Below, piece after piece: positions 1-7,038 of a stretch of 15,354 nt of DNA. Both the position numbers and the translations under genes were made by a program. Origin of the DNA: Puniceicoccales bacterium (GTDB lineage Bacteria; Verrucomicrobiota; Verrucomicrobiia; Opitutales; UBA953); contig JAITPT010000100.1 in assembly GCA_031289285.1 (NCBI GenBank), positions 1 to 15,354 on the forward strand. The letters run 5' to 3'. How positions within the stretch are numbered: the stretch's first letter is position 1; the number at the start of each line of letters is the position of its first letter. The notes under the pieces are model-generated. The model was not told where the DNA came from. It worked only from the letters and a program-made list of their open reading frames with translations, and searched no databases.

Positions 1-627
1 TCGGCGTTCATGAAGCTCTTCAAGCAACGCTTCTCCATCTGGTATAACAAAAACCATGCTCGCCAAGGGACACTCTGGTCGGAGCGTTTCACAAGCGTCA
101 TCGTCGAGGGCAATCACCACTTTGCGTCGCTCGCGGTCGCGTCGTATATTGACCTGAACCCTGTCCGCGCTGGCCTGACGCAAGACCCGAAAGACTACCG
201 CTGGTGCGGCTACGCCGAGGCGGTGAGCACAGGCGGAGCAATTGTGCAAGGGCTGCGTCGTGCGTTGGGCGTCGTCGGTGAGAACCGCTCTGATGCGGAG
301 ATGCTGGCGGCTTACCGTGTCGCGTTGTTTAGCAAAGGCGCGGCGATGAAGCGCGGCGACAGCAAAGCTGCGCGTCTCTCCACGGAGGCGGCGCAAGCGG
401 TTGCGGAGTCTGGCGGCGCACTGCCATTGCCTGAACGTTTGTGGGAACAATTTCGCTGGCTCACGAAAGGTGCGGTGATAGGGAGCAAGGAGTTTGTCGA
501 AGCGCACCTGCAACAATATCGCGAGAAGACAGGCAATCGTCTGCGGAGCGGCATCCGTCCCTCGTCCGAGCGAGACAGTGAAGGGTTGAGCGATTTGTAT
601 TCGCTGCGCGGCATGGCGACAGAGTGA
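1..627 (+). CDS. REP-associated tyrosine transposase (RAYT / Y1 transposase family), 5' end cut by window
   Basis: The reading frame is open from base 1 (S-A-F before the first Met at 10), so the true start lies outside the window. What remains is the C-terminal half of a Y1 (IS200-like) transposase of the RAYT class. These single-strand endonucleases cut at REP hairpins through a catalytic tyrosine. The family signature YIDLNPVRAGL is clear. Its tyrosine (codon 145-147) aligns with Tyr115 of E. coli TnpA-REP, recalled from memory. The HUH histidines would lie upstream and cannot be checked. The segment around 452-500, with GAVIGSKEFV, is the C-terminal extension usual in stand-alone RAYTs. 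There are no flanking inverted repeats or target duplications, as expected for a domesticated RAYT. A decayed second copy of its 3' tail and GTCAAG-headed hairpins lie directly downstream. Family call is firm; activity is unknown. Confidence 0.88.
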   Translation, partial: SAFMKLFKQRFSIWYNKNHARQGTLWSERFTSVIVEGNHHFASLAVASYIDLNPVRAGLTQDPKDYRWCGYAEAVSTGGAIVQGLRRALGVVGENRSDAEMLAAYRVALFSKGAAMKRGDSKAARLSTEAAQAVAESGGALPLPERLWEQFRWLTKGAVIGSKEFVEAHLQQYREKTGNRLRSGIRPSSERDSEGLSDLYSLRGMATE

Positions 628-693
628 TGTTGCGACGAAGTAACAATTCAACGACGATGCGGTCAGACTCGGCAGTCTATCGTCATAACGAGA

Positions 694-728
694 GTCAAGA
701 GAAAAAGGGTCTGTCCCTTTTTTGAATA
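694..728 (+). repeat. REP-like hairpin A1 (head GTCAAG)
   Basis: The head GTCAAG (694-699) is followed by AAAAAGGG (702-709), loop TCTGT, and CCCTTTTT (715-722), a perfect 8-bp stem. It lies 66 bp after the RAYT stop. A head motif plus a small hairpin next to a RAYT gene is the arrangement of REP sequences. The A/T flanks could also make it a weak bidirectional terminator. A second small hairpin (stems 665-669 and 674-678, loop CGGC) precedes it. Confidence 0.75.
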
Positions 729-882
729 GGAAGTAAAGAGTTCATCGAAGCGCATCTGCGACAATACCGTGAGAAAACGAGCAATCGTCTGCGGAGTGCG
801 GGGCGGCATCCATCCCTCGTCTGAGCGACTCAGTGAAGGACTGAGCGATTTGTATTCGTTGCGCGACATGATGACAGAGTGA
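725..882 (+). pseudogene. Decayed duplicate of the RAYT 3' end
   Basis: This stretch is a clear copy of 478-627, the last ~50 codons of the RAYT, including the matching TGA at the same relative place. Both copies keep GSKEF, EAHL, QYREKT, NRLRS, SERxSEGLSDLYSLR and MxTE. The copy has no 5' part. A 7-base insertion near 798-806 shifts the frame, so it cannot encode the tail continuously. It begins at ATAGG immediately after the A1 hairpin, and a second hairpin (A2) follows it. The simplest history is a tandem duplication of tail plus hairpin, or deletion of the 5' part of a second RAYT between hairpins. Confidence 0.85.
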
Positions 883-950
883 GAGATTCACGAAGCAATG
901 AAATCGCCGACACAACACTTAACAGTGCATTGCGCATCAATATCATGAGA

Positions 951-987
951 GTCAAGTAAAAAAGGGTCTGTCCCTTTTTTGAAAAGG
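951..987 (+). repeat. REP-like hairpin A2 (head GTCAAG)
   Basis: Second copy of A1: GTCAAG (951-956), then AAAAAGGG ending at 966, loop TCTGT (967-971), and CCC with six T (972-980). A small upstream hairpin sits at the same relative place as in A1 (stems 916-919 and 924-927, loop TAAC). Its stem differs from the A1 version at one pair (G-C replaced by C-G), so pairing is kept although the sequence changed. GH20 starts about 100 bp further on. Confidence 0.75.
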
Positions 988-1085
988 ATGCTATCTGACG
1001 TGCGGTTCGTCCGCAGTTTCGCGTTGCTTGCAACCTTCCGCGATTGTGCTTGTTTCCTTGCCCTTCCTCACAACTACTTTCTCTC

Positions 1086-2906
1086 ATGCTTTTTCATCGT
1101 TTCCTGCGCAGTCCGCGCACTTGTTTCCCGCTCCGCAAAATCGCCTGCGCCCGCGCCGCGTTTGCCCGCGCCGTTTCTGCGCTTGCCGTTTTCGCACTCG
1201 CCGCCAACGCCAACGCGTTTGCCGCTGATGCACCTGCACCCGCCGTGCCTGCCGCGCCGCTGCCTGCTGCGGTGGAGGCGCAGTTTGCCATCGTGCCGCT
1301 GCCCGCGCAAATCGCGTCGCTTTCTGGCACGGGCTTCACACTCACCGCCGACACCGAAATCATCTTCGACGCACAAGCGTCTGGTGCCCGCGAAGCCGCC
1401 GAGCACCTTGCGCAACACCTTCGCGCCGCCACAGGTTTCCCGTTGAAAACCTTTGTCGTCGCCAGCAACGCCGCTCGCCCCGCCATTCGGTTTGCCGCCG
1501 ACGCCGCATTAGCCACCGAGGCACACACGCTCGAAATCACCGCCGCCAGTGCCCGGCTCGCTGCCTCGTCGCCTGCCGGATTTCTCTACGCTGCGCAGAC
1601 ATTCCGCCAACTCCTCCCCAACGCCGCCTTCGGCACACTCCCCACTCCGCCCGCCGCCACCACTCCTGCCGCCGCGCCCGCCGCCCCCGCGCCCGTCTGG
1701 ACGCTCCCTGCCGTGCGCATCGCCGACGCCCCTCGTTTCCGTTGGCGCGGCCTGCTGCTCGATGTCTCGCGTCACTTTTTCACCGTTGAGCAAGTCAAAC
1801 GCCTCCTCGACCGCATGGCGTTTCACAAACTCAACTCGCTCCAACTGCACCTCACCGACGACGTTGCGTGGCGTCTCGAAATCAAACGCTACCCGCGACT
1901 CACCACCGTCGGTGCCACTGGCGAAAACGGCAATGGTCGCGCCCCCGCCCGCTTTTTCACGCAGGAGCAGATGCGCGACATCGTCGCCTACGCTCGCTCG
2001 CTGCACATCCGCGTCGTCCCCGAAATCGAAATGCCCGGGCACCACGACGCCGCCGTCCGCTCCTACCCCGAATTGCTCGCTTGCCTGACCACTCCGCGCC
2101 GCAGCCGCGGCATGTGCTGCCCGGGAAAAGACTCCACTCTGCGCTTCCTCGAAAACGTCCTCGACGAAGTGTGCGAAGTCTTTGACTCGCCGTTTATCCA
2201 CATCGGCGGCGACGAGTGCTCCAAGGGCGAATGGCGCAAATGCCCCGATTGCAAAGCCCGAATGAGCACCCACAAACTCAAAGATTACAACGAACTCCAA
2301 GCGTGGTTCACCCGCCATTTTGACAAGTATCTCGCTGCGAAAGGACGCCGCTTAATCGGCTGGGACGAAATCCTCGACGGCGGCTTGTTAGGTGGCGGTC
2401 TCACGCCGGGTGCTGCTGTGATGTCGTGGCGCGGCGATGCGCACGGCATCGCGCACAATCGCGGCGGTGCTGCCGCTGCCAACGCCGGGCACGATGTCGT
2501 TTATTCGCCAACTGACTTTTGCTACTTCGACGCTCGGCAATTTGAGCGCGGCAACGATGGTCGTCGCTACCTCGGTGCCTACAAGCCCGTCACGCTGCGC
2601 AAAATCTATTCCTACGACCCCGCCGCTGGTGTTCCCGCTGGCAAACGCCACCACGTCCTCGGCCTTCAGGCAAATATGTGGACAGAGGTTTGCGCCAGCG
2701 AACCCGACCTCGAATGGAAAATTTTTCCCCGCACCGCCGCCCTCGCCGAAATCGCGTGGACATCCGTGCCCGTCGAAAAACGCGACCCCGACGCCTTCCT
2801 GCGGCGGATAGCCATCCATCGCGACCGCCTCCTGCGCCTGGGCATCAACGCAGCGCCGCTCGATTGGGTGCCGTTGCCAAAGCCCAAAAAAGCTGCGGGG
2901 AAGTAA
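1086..2906 (+). CDS. Exported beta-N-acetylhexosaminidase (GH20)
   Basis: Removes terminal non-reducing GlcNAc/GalNAc from glycans (chitin oligomers, glycoconjugates, possibly peptidoglycan fragments) by substrate-assisted catalysis. I chose ATG 1086 (606 aa) over an in-frame ATG at 1044, because the signal peptide fits better: basic n-region, hydrophobic core about 29-40, cleavage near Ala46. The n-region is long even so, and there is no Shine-Dalgarno. Domains: GH20b-like fold about 67-195; Ala/Pro/Thr-rich linker about 195-212; (beta/alpha)8 catalytic domain from about 217. Visible motifs are HLTDDVAWRLEIKRYP, VVPEIEMPGHHDA, IHIGGDE with the catalytic pair Asp376-Glu377, and QANMWTE (Trp532, Glu534) near the end. 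Length is usual for a bacterial GH20. It stands alone between repeat clusters, so probably has its own promoter, though none is recognisable. The precise substrate cannot be read from sequence. Confidence 0.93.
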   Translation: MLFHRFLRSPRTCFPLRKIACARAAFARAVSALAVFALAANANAFAADAPAPAVPAAPLPAAVEAQFAIVPLPAQIASLSGTGFTLTADTEIIFDAQASGAREAAEHLAQHLRAATGFPLKTFVVASNAARPAIRFAADAALATEAHTLEITAASARLAASSPAGFLYAAQTFRQLLPNAAFGTLPTPPAATTPAAAPAAPAPVWTLPAVRIADAPRFRWRGLLLDVSRHFFTVEQVKRLLDRMAFHKLNSLQLHLTDDVAWRLEIKRYPRLTTVGATGENGNGRAPARFFTQEQMRDIVAYARSLHIRVVPEIEMPGHHDAAVRSYPELLACLTTPRRSRGMCCPGKDSTLRFLENVLDEVCEVFDSPFIHIGGDECSKGEWRKCPDCKARMSTHKLKDYNELQAWFTRHFDKYLAAKGRRLIGWDEILDGGLLGGGLTPGAAVMSWRGDAHGIAHNRGGAAAANAGHDVVYSPTDFCYFDARQFERGNDGRRYLGAYKPVTLRKIYSYDPAAGVPAGKRHHVLGLQANMWTEVCASEPDLEWKIFPRTAALAEIAWTSVPVEKRDPDAFLRRIAIHRDRLLRLGINAAPLDWVPLPKPKKAAGK

Positions 2907-2978
2907 TACCTGTTACGCCGAAAAAACGCTCTTTAGTGGTGTGGAGATTTTTGAGGGGCTAAACGAGCACCGCCCGTA

Positions 2979-3125
2979 TGGAGTGCGGTGGCAGAGCGAG
3001 GAATGAGCACCGACACCACTTTCGCAGACATCGTAACCTGTCGGTTACCAGTGTCTTTCTGCCGCATTGAAAGCGGTGTCGGAGGGCGCGGATATGCACT
3101 CCGCGCCCTCTGCCATTGCGCTCCA
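2979..3125. repeat. 147-nt structured repeat, copy 1 (three-way-junction fold)
   Basis: An outer stem of 18 pairs (2979-2996 with 3108-3125) forms if G-U pairs are allowed. It encloses two arms. Arm 1 closes with GACACCACTTTC (3012-3023) against GAAAGCGGTGTC (3069-3080) and ends in a perfect GTAACC/GGTTAC hairpin with loop TGTC (3033-3048). Arm 2 is a perfect 11-bp hairpin, GAGGGCGCGGA / TCCGCGCCCTC, with a 7-nt loop (3082-3110); it overlaps the outer stem by three bases. No ORF of note crosses it. The strand is undetermined: wobble pairs in different stems favour different strands. Confidence 0.8.
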
Positions 3126-3143
3126 TAAGGGCAGATGGCGACT

Positions 3144-3181
3144 CAATACACAATAAAGTGCCAGACACTTTTTCACTTGAC
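3144..3181 (-). repeat. REP-like hairpin D (head GTCAAGTG, minus strand)
   Basis: On the minus strand this reads GTCAAGTGAAAAAGTG, then TCTGG, then CACTTT. The head is that of the A, B and C hairpins, with a different self-complementary core (AAAGTG 3155-3160 with CACTTT 3166-3171). It lies between the two 147-nt repeats and is the only member seen in inverted orientation. Confidence 0.65.
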
Positions 3182-3223
3182 CCTCGATTTTTGTTTGGCA
3201 CGGACAGGTAAGCACCACACTTA

Positions 3224-3370
3224 TGGAGTGCGGCGGCAGAGCGAGGAATGAGCACCGACACCACTTTCGCAGACATCATAACCTGTCGGTTGCCAGTGTC
3301 TTTCTGCTGCGTTGAAAGCGGTGTCGGCGGGCGCGGAGATGAACTCCGCGCCCTCTGCCACCGCACTCCA
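3224..3370. repeat. 147-nt structured repeat, copy 2
   Basis: Same length as copy 1, with roughly a dozen substitutions by eye and no indels. The outer stem (3224-3241 with 3353-3370) has 17 of 18 canonical pairs. Three G-U pairs of copy 1 become Watson-Crick here, and one pair becomes a mismatch. The GGGCGCGGA/TCCGCGCCC arm is kept with a different loop (GATGAAC). Homology continues a few bases on both sides. 3371-3448, down to the stop of the next gene, holds nothing else I can recognise. Confidence 0.8.
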
Positions 3371-3448
3371 AAAGGGCGAAAGGCGTCTCACGTGGATGCT
3401 GCACGACAAACTCTAAAGACCGATACCCGAAGATAAATGGTATTAGGA

Positions 3449-6400
3449 TTAGCGATTGGTGATTTTTCGCTCCGCTTCACGGCGCACACGGGGGACTTTT
3501 TCGTTTTGGGCGATGTCAGCAAGCACTTGCGGGTCGGTGAGTTTTCGCACCGCCGATATGCGCACTTCACTGTTTTTGTCGTTTTTGGCGATGTCGGCGA
3601 GTAGTTGAGGGTCAGTGAGTTTTGTTACTGCCAAGCTGCGCAGGGACGACTTTTCGTTTGTTTTGGCGATGTCGGCGAGCACTTGCGGGTCGGTGAGTTT
3701 CCCCACTGCCCAATAGCACACATCTTCGTCTTTGCCTGTTTTGGCAATTTCGGCGAGTAATTGCGGGTCGTCGAGTGTTCGCACTGCGGCTATGCGCACG
3801 GACGGATCTTCGTCTTTGTTGGCAATCTCTGCGAGTAGTTTAGAGTCCGTGAGCCTTCGCAGCACCGCCAAGCGCAGATCCCTGTTTTTCTCGTTTTTGG
3901 CGATGTCGGTGAGCAACTGTTGGTTGGTGAGTTTCCTCGCAACCCGATAGCGCAGTTCTCCGTCTTTGGTTGTTTTGAAAATGTCAGCGAGTAGTTGTTG
4001 GTCGGTAAGTTTCTCCATCGCCGACATGCGCACGTAACTGTCTTTGTCGTTTTTGGCAATGTCGGCGAGCATGTGTGGGTCGGTAAGTCTCTCCACCGCC
4101 GATTTGCGCACTGACCTATCTTTGCCATTCTTGGCAATGTCAGCGAGTAGTTGCGGGTCGGTGAGCTTGCACAGTGTCTCATAACGCATCAACGCGTCTG
4201 CGGCGTTTTTTGCGACATCGGCGAGTAGTTGTTGGTCGGTGATTTTCCCCACGGCTCGATAGCGCACGTCCTTTTCTTTATCGTTTTTGGCAATATCGGC
4301 GAGTAGTTGTTGGTCAGTGATTTTCCCCACTGCCAAAATGCGCACGTCCTTTTCATTATCGTTTTTAGCAATATCGGCGAGTAGTTGTTGGTCAGTAATT
4401 TTTCCCGCTGCCAAAATGCGCACGTAGGCATCTTCATCTTTTTTAGCAATATCGGCGAGTAATTGTAGGTCGGTGAGTTTTCGCACTGCTATCCGGCGCA
4501 GAGTTTTGTTTTTATCGTTTTTGGCAATGTTGCCGAGTAGTTGAGGGTCGGAGAGTCTCCATACCGCATCACAGCACAGACTTTCGTATTTCTCGTTCTT
4601 GGCAATCTCGGCGAGTGTTTGCTGGTTAGTGATTTTCCATAGTGCCACTTCGCGCACTCTCCAGTCTGCGGCGTTTTTGACTATATCGGTGAGTAGTAGA
4701 GGGTCGGTGAGCATTCGCGCAGCCACCAAGCGCACACCTTTGTCTTTGTCGTTTTTAGCAAAGTCTGAGAGCAGTTGCGGGTCGGTGAGTTTCCACACCG
4801 CTTCCGTGCGCACCCTCTCGTCTTTCGCGTTTTTGGCGACATCGGTGAGTGCTTGTGGGTCGGTGAGTTTCTCTATTGCTTCTTCGCGCACGAGTCTGTA
4901 TTCGTCGTTCTTCGCAATATCGGCGAGCACTTGTTGGTTAGTGAGTTTCTTTACTGCCATTAAACGCACTTTTCCGTTAGGGTCTTTCTTGGCTACAACG
5001 GCGAGTGTTTGTGGGTCAGTAAGTCTCTCTACTGCGGCTAAACGCACCTTTTTTCTGTTGTCGTTTTGGGCAATATCGGCGAACAATTTTTGGTCGGTGA
5101 GTTTGCACATTGCCGTCTTGCGGACATCCTCTTCGTTGTCGTTTTTGGCAATATCGGCGAGTAGTTTTGGGTCGGTGAGTTTGCACACTGCCGTTTCGCG
5201 CAGAGATGCGTCTTCGTCGTTCTTAGCAATGTTGGCGAGCAGCTGTTGGTCGGTAAGCCCCCGCACCGCCGCCACGCGCACGTTTTCGTCGTTGTCGTTC
5301 TTGGCAAAGGCGATTAGCAATTTTTGGTCGGTGAGTTTTGCCACTGCCGCCGTGCGCACGTCCGTGTCTTTGTCGTTCTTGGCAAAATCAATTAGCAATT
5401 TCTGGTCGGTGAGTCCCCGCACCGCCGTCATACGTATCCACTTGTCTGTGTCGTTTTGGGCGATGGCAATTAGCAATTTTTGGTCGGTGAGTTTCTCTAT
5501 CGCCGCTTCGCGCACCTCCTTGTCTGTGTCGTTTTTGGCAAAATTGATTAGCAATTTCTGGTCGGCGAGTCCCCGCACCGCCGTCCTGCGTATCCTCGAG
5601 TCTTTGTCGTTTTGGGCGATGTGGGTGAGTAGCTGTTGGTCGGTAAGTTTCTCTATCGCTGCTACACGCACGCTATCTTTCTTGTCGTTTTTGGCAAAGT
5701 CGGTGAGCACTTGTTGGTCGGTAAGTTTCTCCACCACCATCCTGCGTATCGAATAGTCTTTGGCGTTCTTGGCGACATCAATAAGCAATTGAGGGTCGGT
5801 GAGTTTCTTTACTGCTTCATAGCTCACGTTAGCGTCTTTGGCGTTTTTGGCGACATCGGCGAGTAATTGTTGGTCGGTGAGTTTCTTTACTGCTTTATAG
5901 CACACGTCAGCGTCGTCGTTGTTTTTGGCGACACTGGCGAGTATTTGTTGCTCGGTGAGTTTTTTCTCCGATGTTTGGTGTGTGGCTTTGTCTTTATTTT
6001 TTTGGGCTTCGTCGGCGAGTCGTTGCGGGTCGGTGAGTCTCTCTGTTGCCGCTTGGCGCACTGACCCGTCTGGGTCGTTTTGGGCGAAGTCGGCGAGTTG
6101 TTGTTGGTCGGTGAGTTTTGCCACTGCCGCCGCGCGCACTTTTCTGTCTGAGGCTGTCTTGGCGATGAAGAGCAGTAGTTTTGTGTCGGTGAGTCTTCGC
6201 ACAGCTATCGCGCGCAGAGACGGATCTGGTTCGTTTTTGGCGAAGTCGGCGAGTAGTTTTCGGTTGGTGAGTCGCGAGATTACTGCCATGCGAGTCATTG
6301 GGTTGTCGGGGTGCCCCCTAAAGGTTTCGTCTGATGCTGGGCCGCTTGCCTCGCGCACAGCCGCGAAGCGTTGCGCGTTTTCGGAGGTGTAGCGTCGCGT

Positions 6401-6568
6401 GTATTCGGAGGTGGATACAGAGATTTCTTGCTCAATGGCGAACGTCAACAATGCACCGAGAGAGACCGCTGTGGAACACGCCGCGAGGAGGAGCGCGAGT
6501 GTTGTAAGAGCGCGACGCCCGCGCCGGATGTGAGAAGAGGAGGCAGTGAGGATGGAGAAGGTGTTCAT
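3449..6568 (-). CDS. Giant LRV/HEAT-like repeat protein with N-terminal membrane or lipid anchor
   Basis: 1039 aa from ATG 6568. An in-frame ATG at 6724 exists, but that extension runs into an interspersed repeat and would bury the anchor, so I reject it. Residues 15-19 are basic (RRGRR). A hydrophobic stretch follows (about 20-44) containing LAAC (Cys31), which fits either a lipoprotein signal or a signal anchor. Both place the rest in the periplasm. From residue 99 there are 36 tandem 26-residue repeats plus a 5-residue stub, consensus close to KLTDQQLLADIAKNDKDxxVRxxAVx, with a degenerate partial unit before them. This matches the leucine-rich variant (LRV) and HEAT-type two-helix solenoids that mediate protein contacts. 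No catalytic domain is present. The DNA period is exactly 78 bp. Repeat 4 (5963-6040) is degenerate and lacks the VR motif. No iron-sulphur cysteine cluster like that of Azotobacter LRV is visible. Partner and role are unknown. Confidence 0.85.
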   Translation of the reverse strand: MNTFSILTASSSHIRRGRRALTTLALLLAACSTAVSLGALLTFAIEQEISVSTSEYTRRYTSENAQRFAAVREASGPASDETFRGHPDNPMTRMAVISRLTNRKLLADFAKNEPDPSLRAIAVRRLTDTKLLLFIAKTASDRKVRAAAVAKLTDQQQLADFAQNDPDGSVRQAATERLTDPQRLADEAQKNKDKATHQTSEKKLTEQQILASVAKNNDDADVCYKAVKKLTDQQLLADVAKNAKDANVSYEAVKKLTDPQLLIDVAKNAKDYSIRRMVVEKLTDQQVLTDFAKNDKKDSVRVAAIEKLTDQQLLTHIAQNDKDSRIRRTAVRGLADQKLLINFAKNDTDKEVREAAIEKLTDQKLLIAIAQNDTDKWIRMTAVRGLTDQKLLIDFAKNDKDTDVRTAAVAKLTDQKLLIAFAKNDNDENVRVAAVRGLTDQQLLANIAKNDEDASLRETAVCKLTDPKLLADIAKNDNEEDVRKTAMCKLTDQKLFADIAQNDNRKKVRLAAVERLTDPQTLAVVAKKDPNGKVRLMAVKKLTNQQVLADIAKNDEYRLVREEAIEKLTDPQALTDVAKNAKDERVRTEAVWKLTDPQLLSDFAKNDKDKGVRLVAARMLTDPLLLTDIVKNAADWRVREVALWKITNQQTLAEIAKNEKYESLCCDAVWRLSDPQLLGNIAKNDKNKTLRRIAVRKLTDLQLLADIAKKDEDAYVRILAAGKITDQQLLADIAKNDNEKDVRILAVGKITDQQLLADIAKNDKEKDVRYRAVGKITDQQLLADVAKNAADALMRYETLCKLTDPQLLADIAKNGKDRSVRKSAVERLTDPHMLADIAKNDKDSYVRMSAMEKLTDQQLLADIFKTTKDGELRYRVARKLTNQQLLTDIAKNEKNRDLRLAVLRRLTDSKLLAEIANKDEDPSVRIAAVRTLDDPQLLAEIAKTGKDEDVCYWAVGKLTDPQVLADIAKTNEKSSLRSLAVTKLTDPQLLADIAKNDKNSEVRISAVRKLTDPQVLADIAQNEKVPRVRREAERKITNR

Positions 6569-6703
6569 GGTGTAGCGAGGTGAGTTGCGGACGAGGGTGC
6601 GGGCCGGGCAGTAGGGTGTCAAGCGGAGAAGCGGGGGAGGGCACGAGTGCTGGCATGTGTGTTGTGGCACAATAATTCTTCTGAGTGCGAAGTGGTGTGT
6701 GGT

Positions 6704-6771
6704 GCGGAGGTCTGACGGACACAAGCTATTTTGAAGTCAAGTGGGAAAAATGGCTGCCATTTTATTCGTGC
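6704..6771 (+). repeat. Interspersed repeat B1 with GTCAAGTG hairpin
   Basis: Nearly identical to 6861-6928. It ends in GTCAAGTG (6736-6743), then AAAATGG, CTG, CCATTTT (6747-6763), a perfect 7-bp hairpin. More diverged similarity to the region before B2 extends leftwards, giving a unit of about 157 bp. Interval 6569-6703 is the leader of the LRV gene; I see no convincing promoter in it. Confidence 0.75.
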
Positions 6772-6860
6772 AGGCCATGCGCAGGGCATGATTGTCGGAT
6801 TGATAAATAGTGTCGGTGTGTGTGCTGCGGTATAATCCTGCTGAAAGAAGCTGTGTGTGG

Positions 6861-6928
6861 GCGGAGGTCTTACGGACACAAGCTATTTTGAAGTCAAGTG
6901 AGAAAAATGGCTGCCATTTTATTCGTGC
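6861..6928 (+). repeat. Interspersed repeat B2 with GTCAAGTG hairpin
   Basis: Second copy of B1, 157 bp downstream, differing by only a couple of bases over 68. The hairpin is AAAATGG (6904-6910), CTG, CCATTTT (6914-6920). The spacer 6772-6860 resembles the start of the 11571-12003 tandem units (TCGGA followed by a GTGTGTGTG stretch), so B and C repeats appear to be one diverged family. 6929-7038, before the next gene, holds nothing recognisable. Confidence 0.75.
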
Positions 6929-7038
6929 CCAAGCGAAATCTGGGGCACATGGCGCACACGGGGCGGTGGCTGCCCTGCCCTCGCGGAGATTTTCCCCGTT
7001 GTCTCCGGTGGCGTCGCCGCTTTTAACCGCTACCTGCT

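Noticed and set aside
979..1446. 155-codon plus-strand open frame starting right after the A2 hairpin
   Set aside because: Overlaps the GH20 gene in another frame and is Pro/Arg/Ser junk.
4599..5756. 385-codon plus-strand open frame opposite the repeat protein, itself periodic
   Set aside because: Its periodicity is just the 78-bp repeat read in reverse. It covers only part of the array, while the minus frame covers all of it with an anchor and a good repeat consensus.
3449..6274. CRISPR-like regular repeats at DNA level
   Set aside because: The 78-bp period has no distinct repeat/spacer partition. Variation follows codons of an open frame, so it is a protein repeat array.
6569..6724. 52-residue N-terminal extension of the repeat protein from ATG 6724
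   Set aside because: The upstream ATG lies inside the interspersed B1 repeat, and the extension would place the hydrophobic anchor internally. ATG 6568 gives a normal basic-then-hydrophobic N-terminus.
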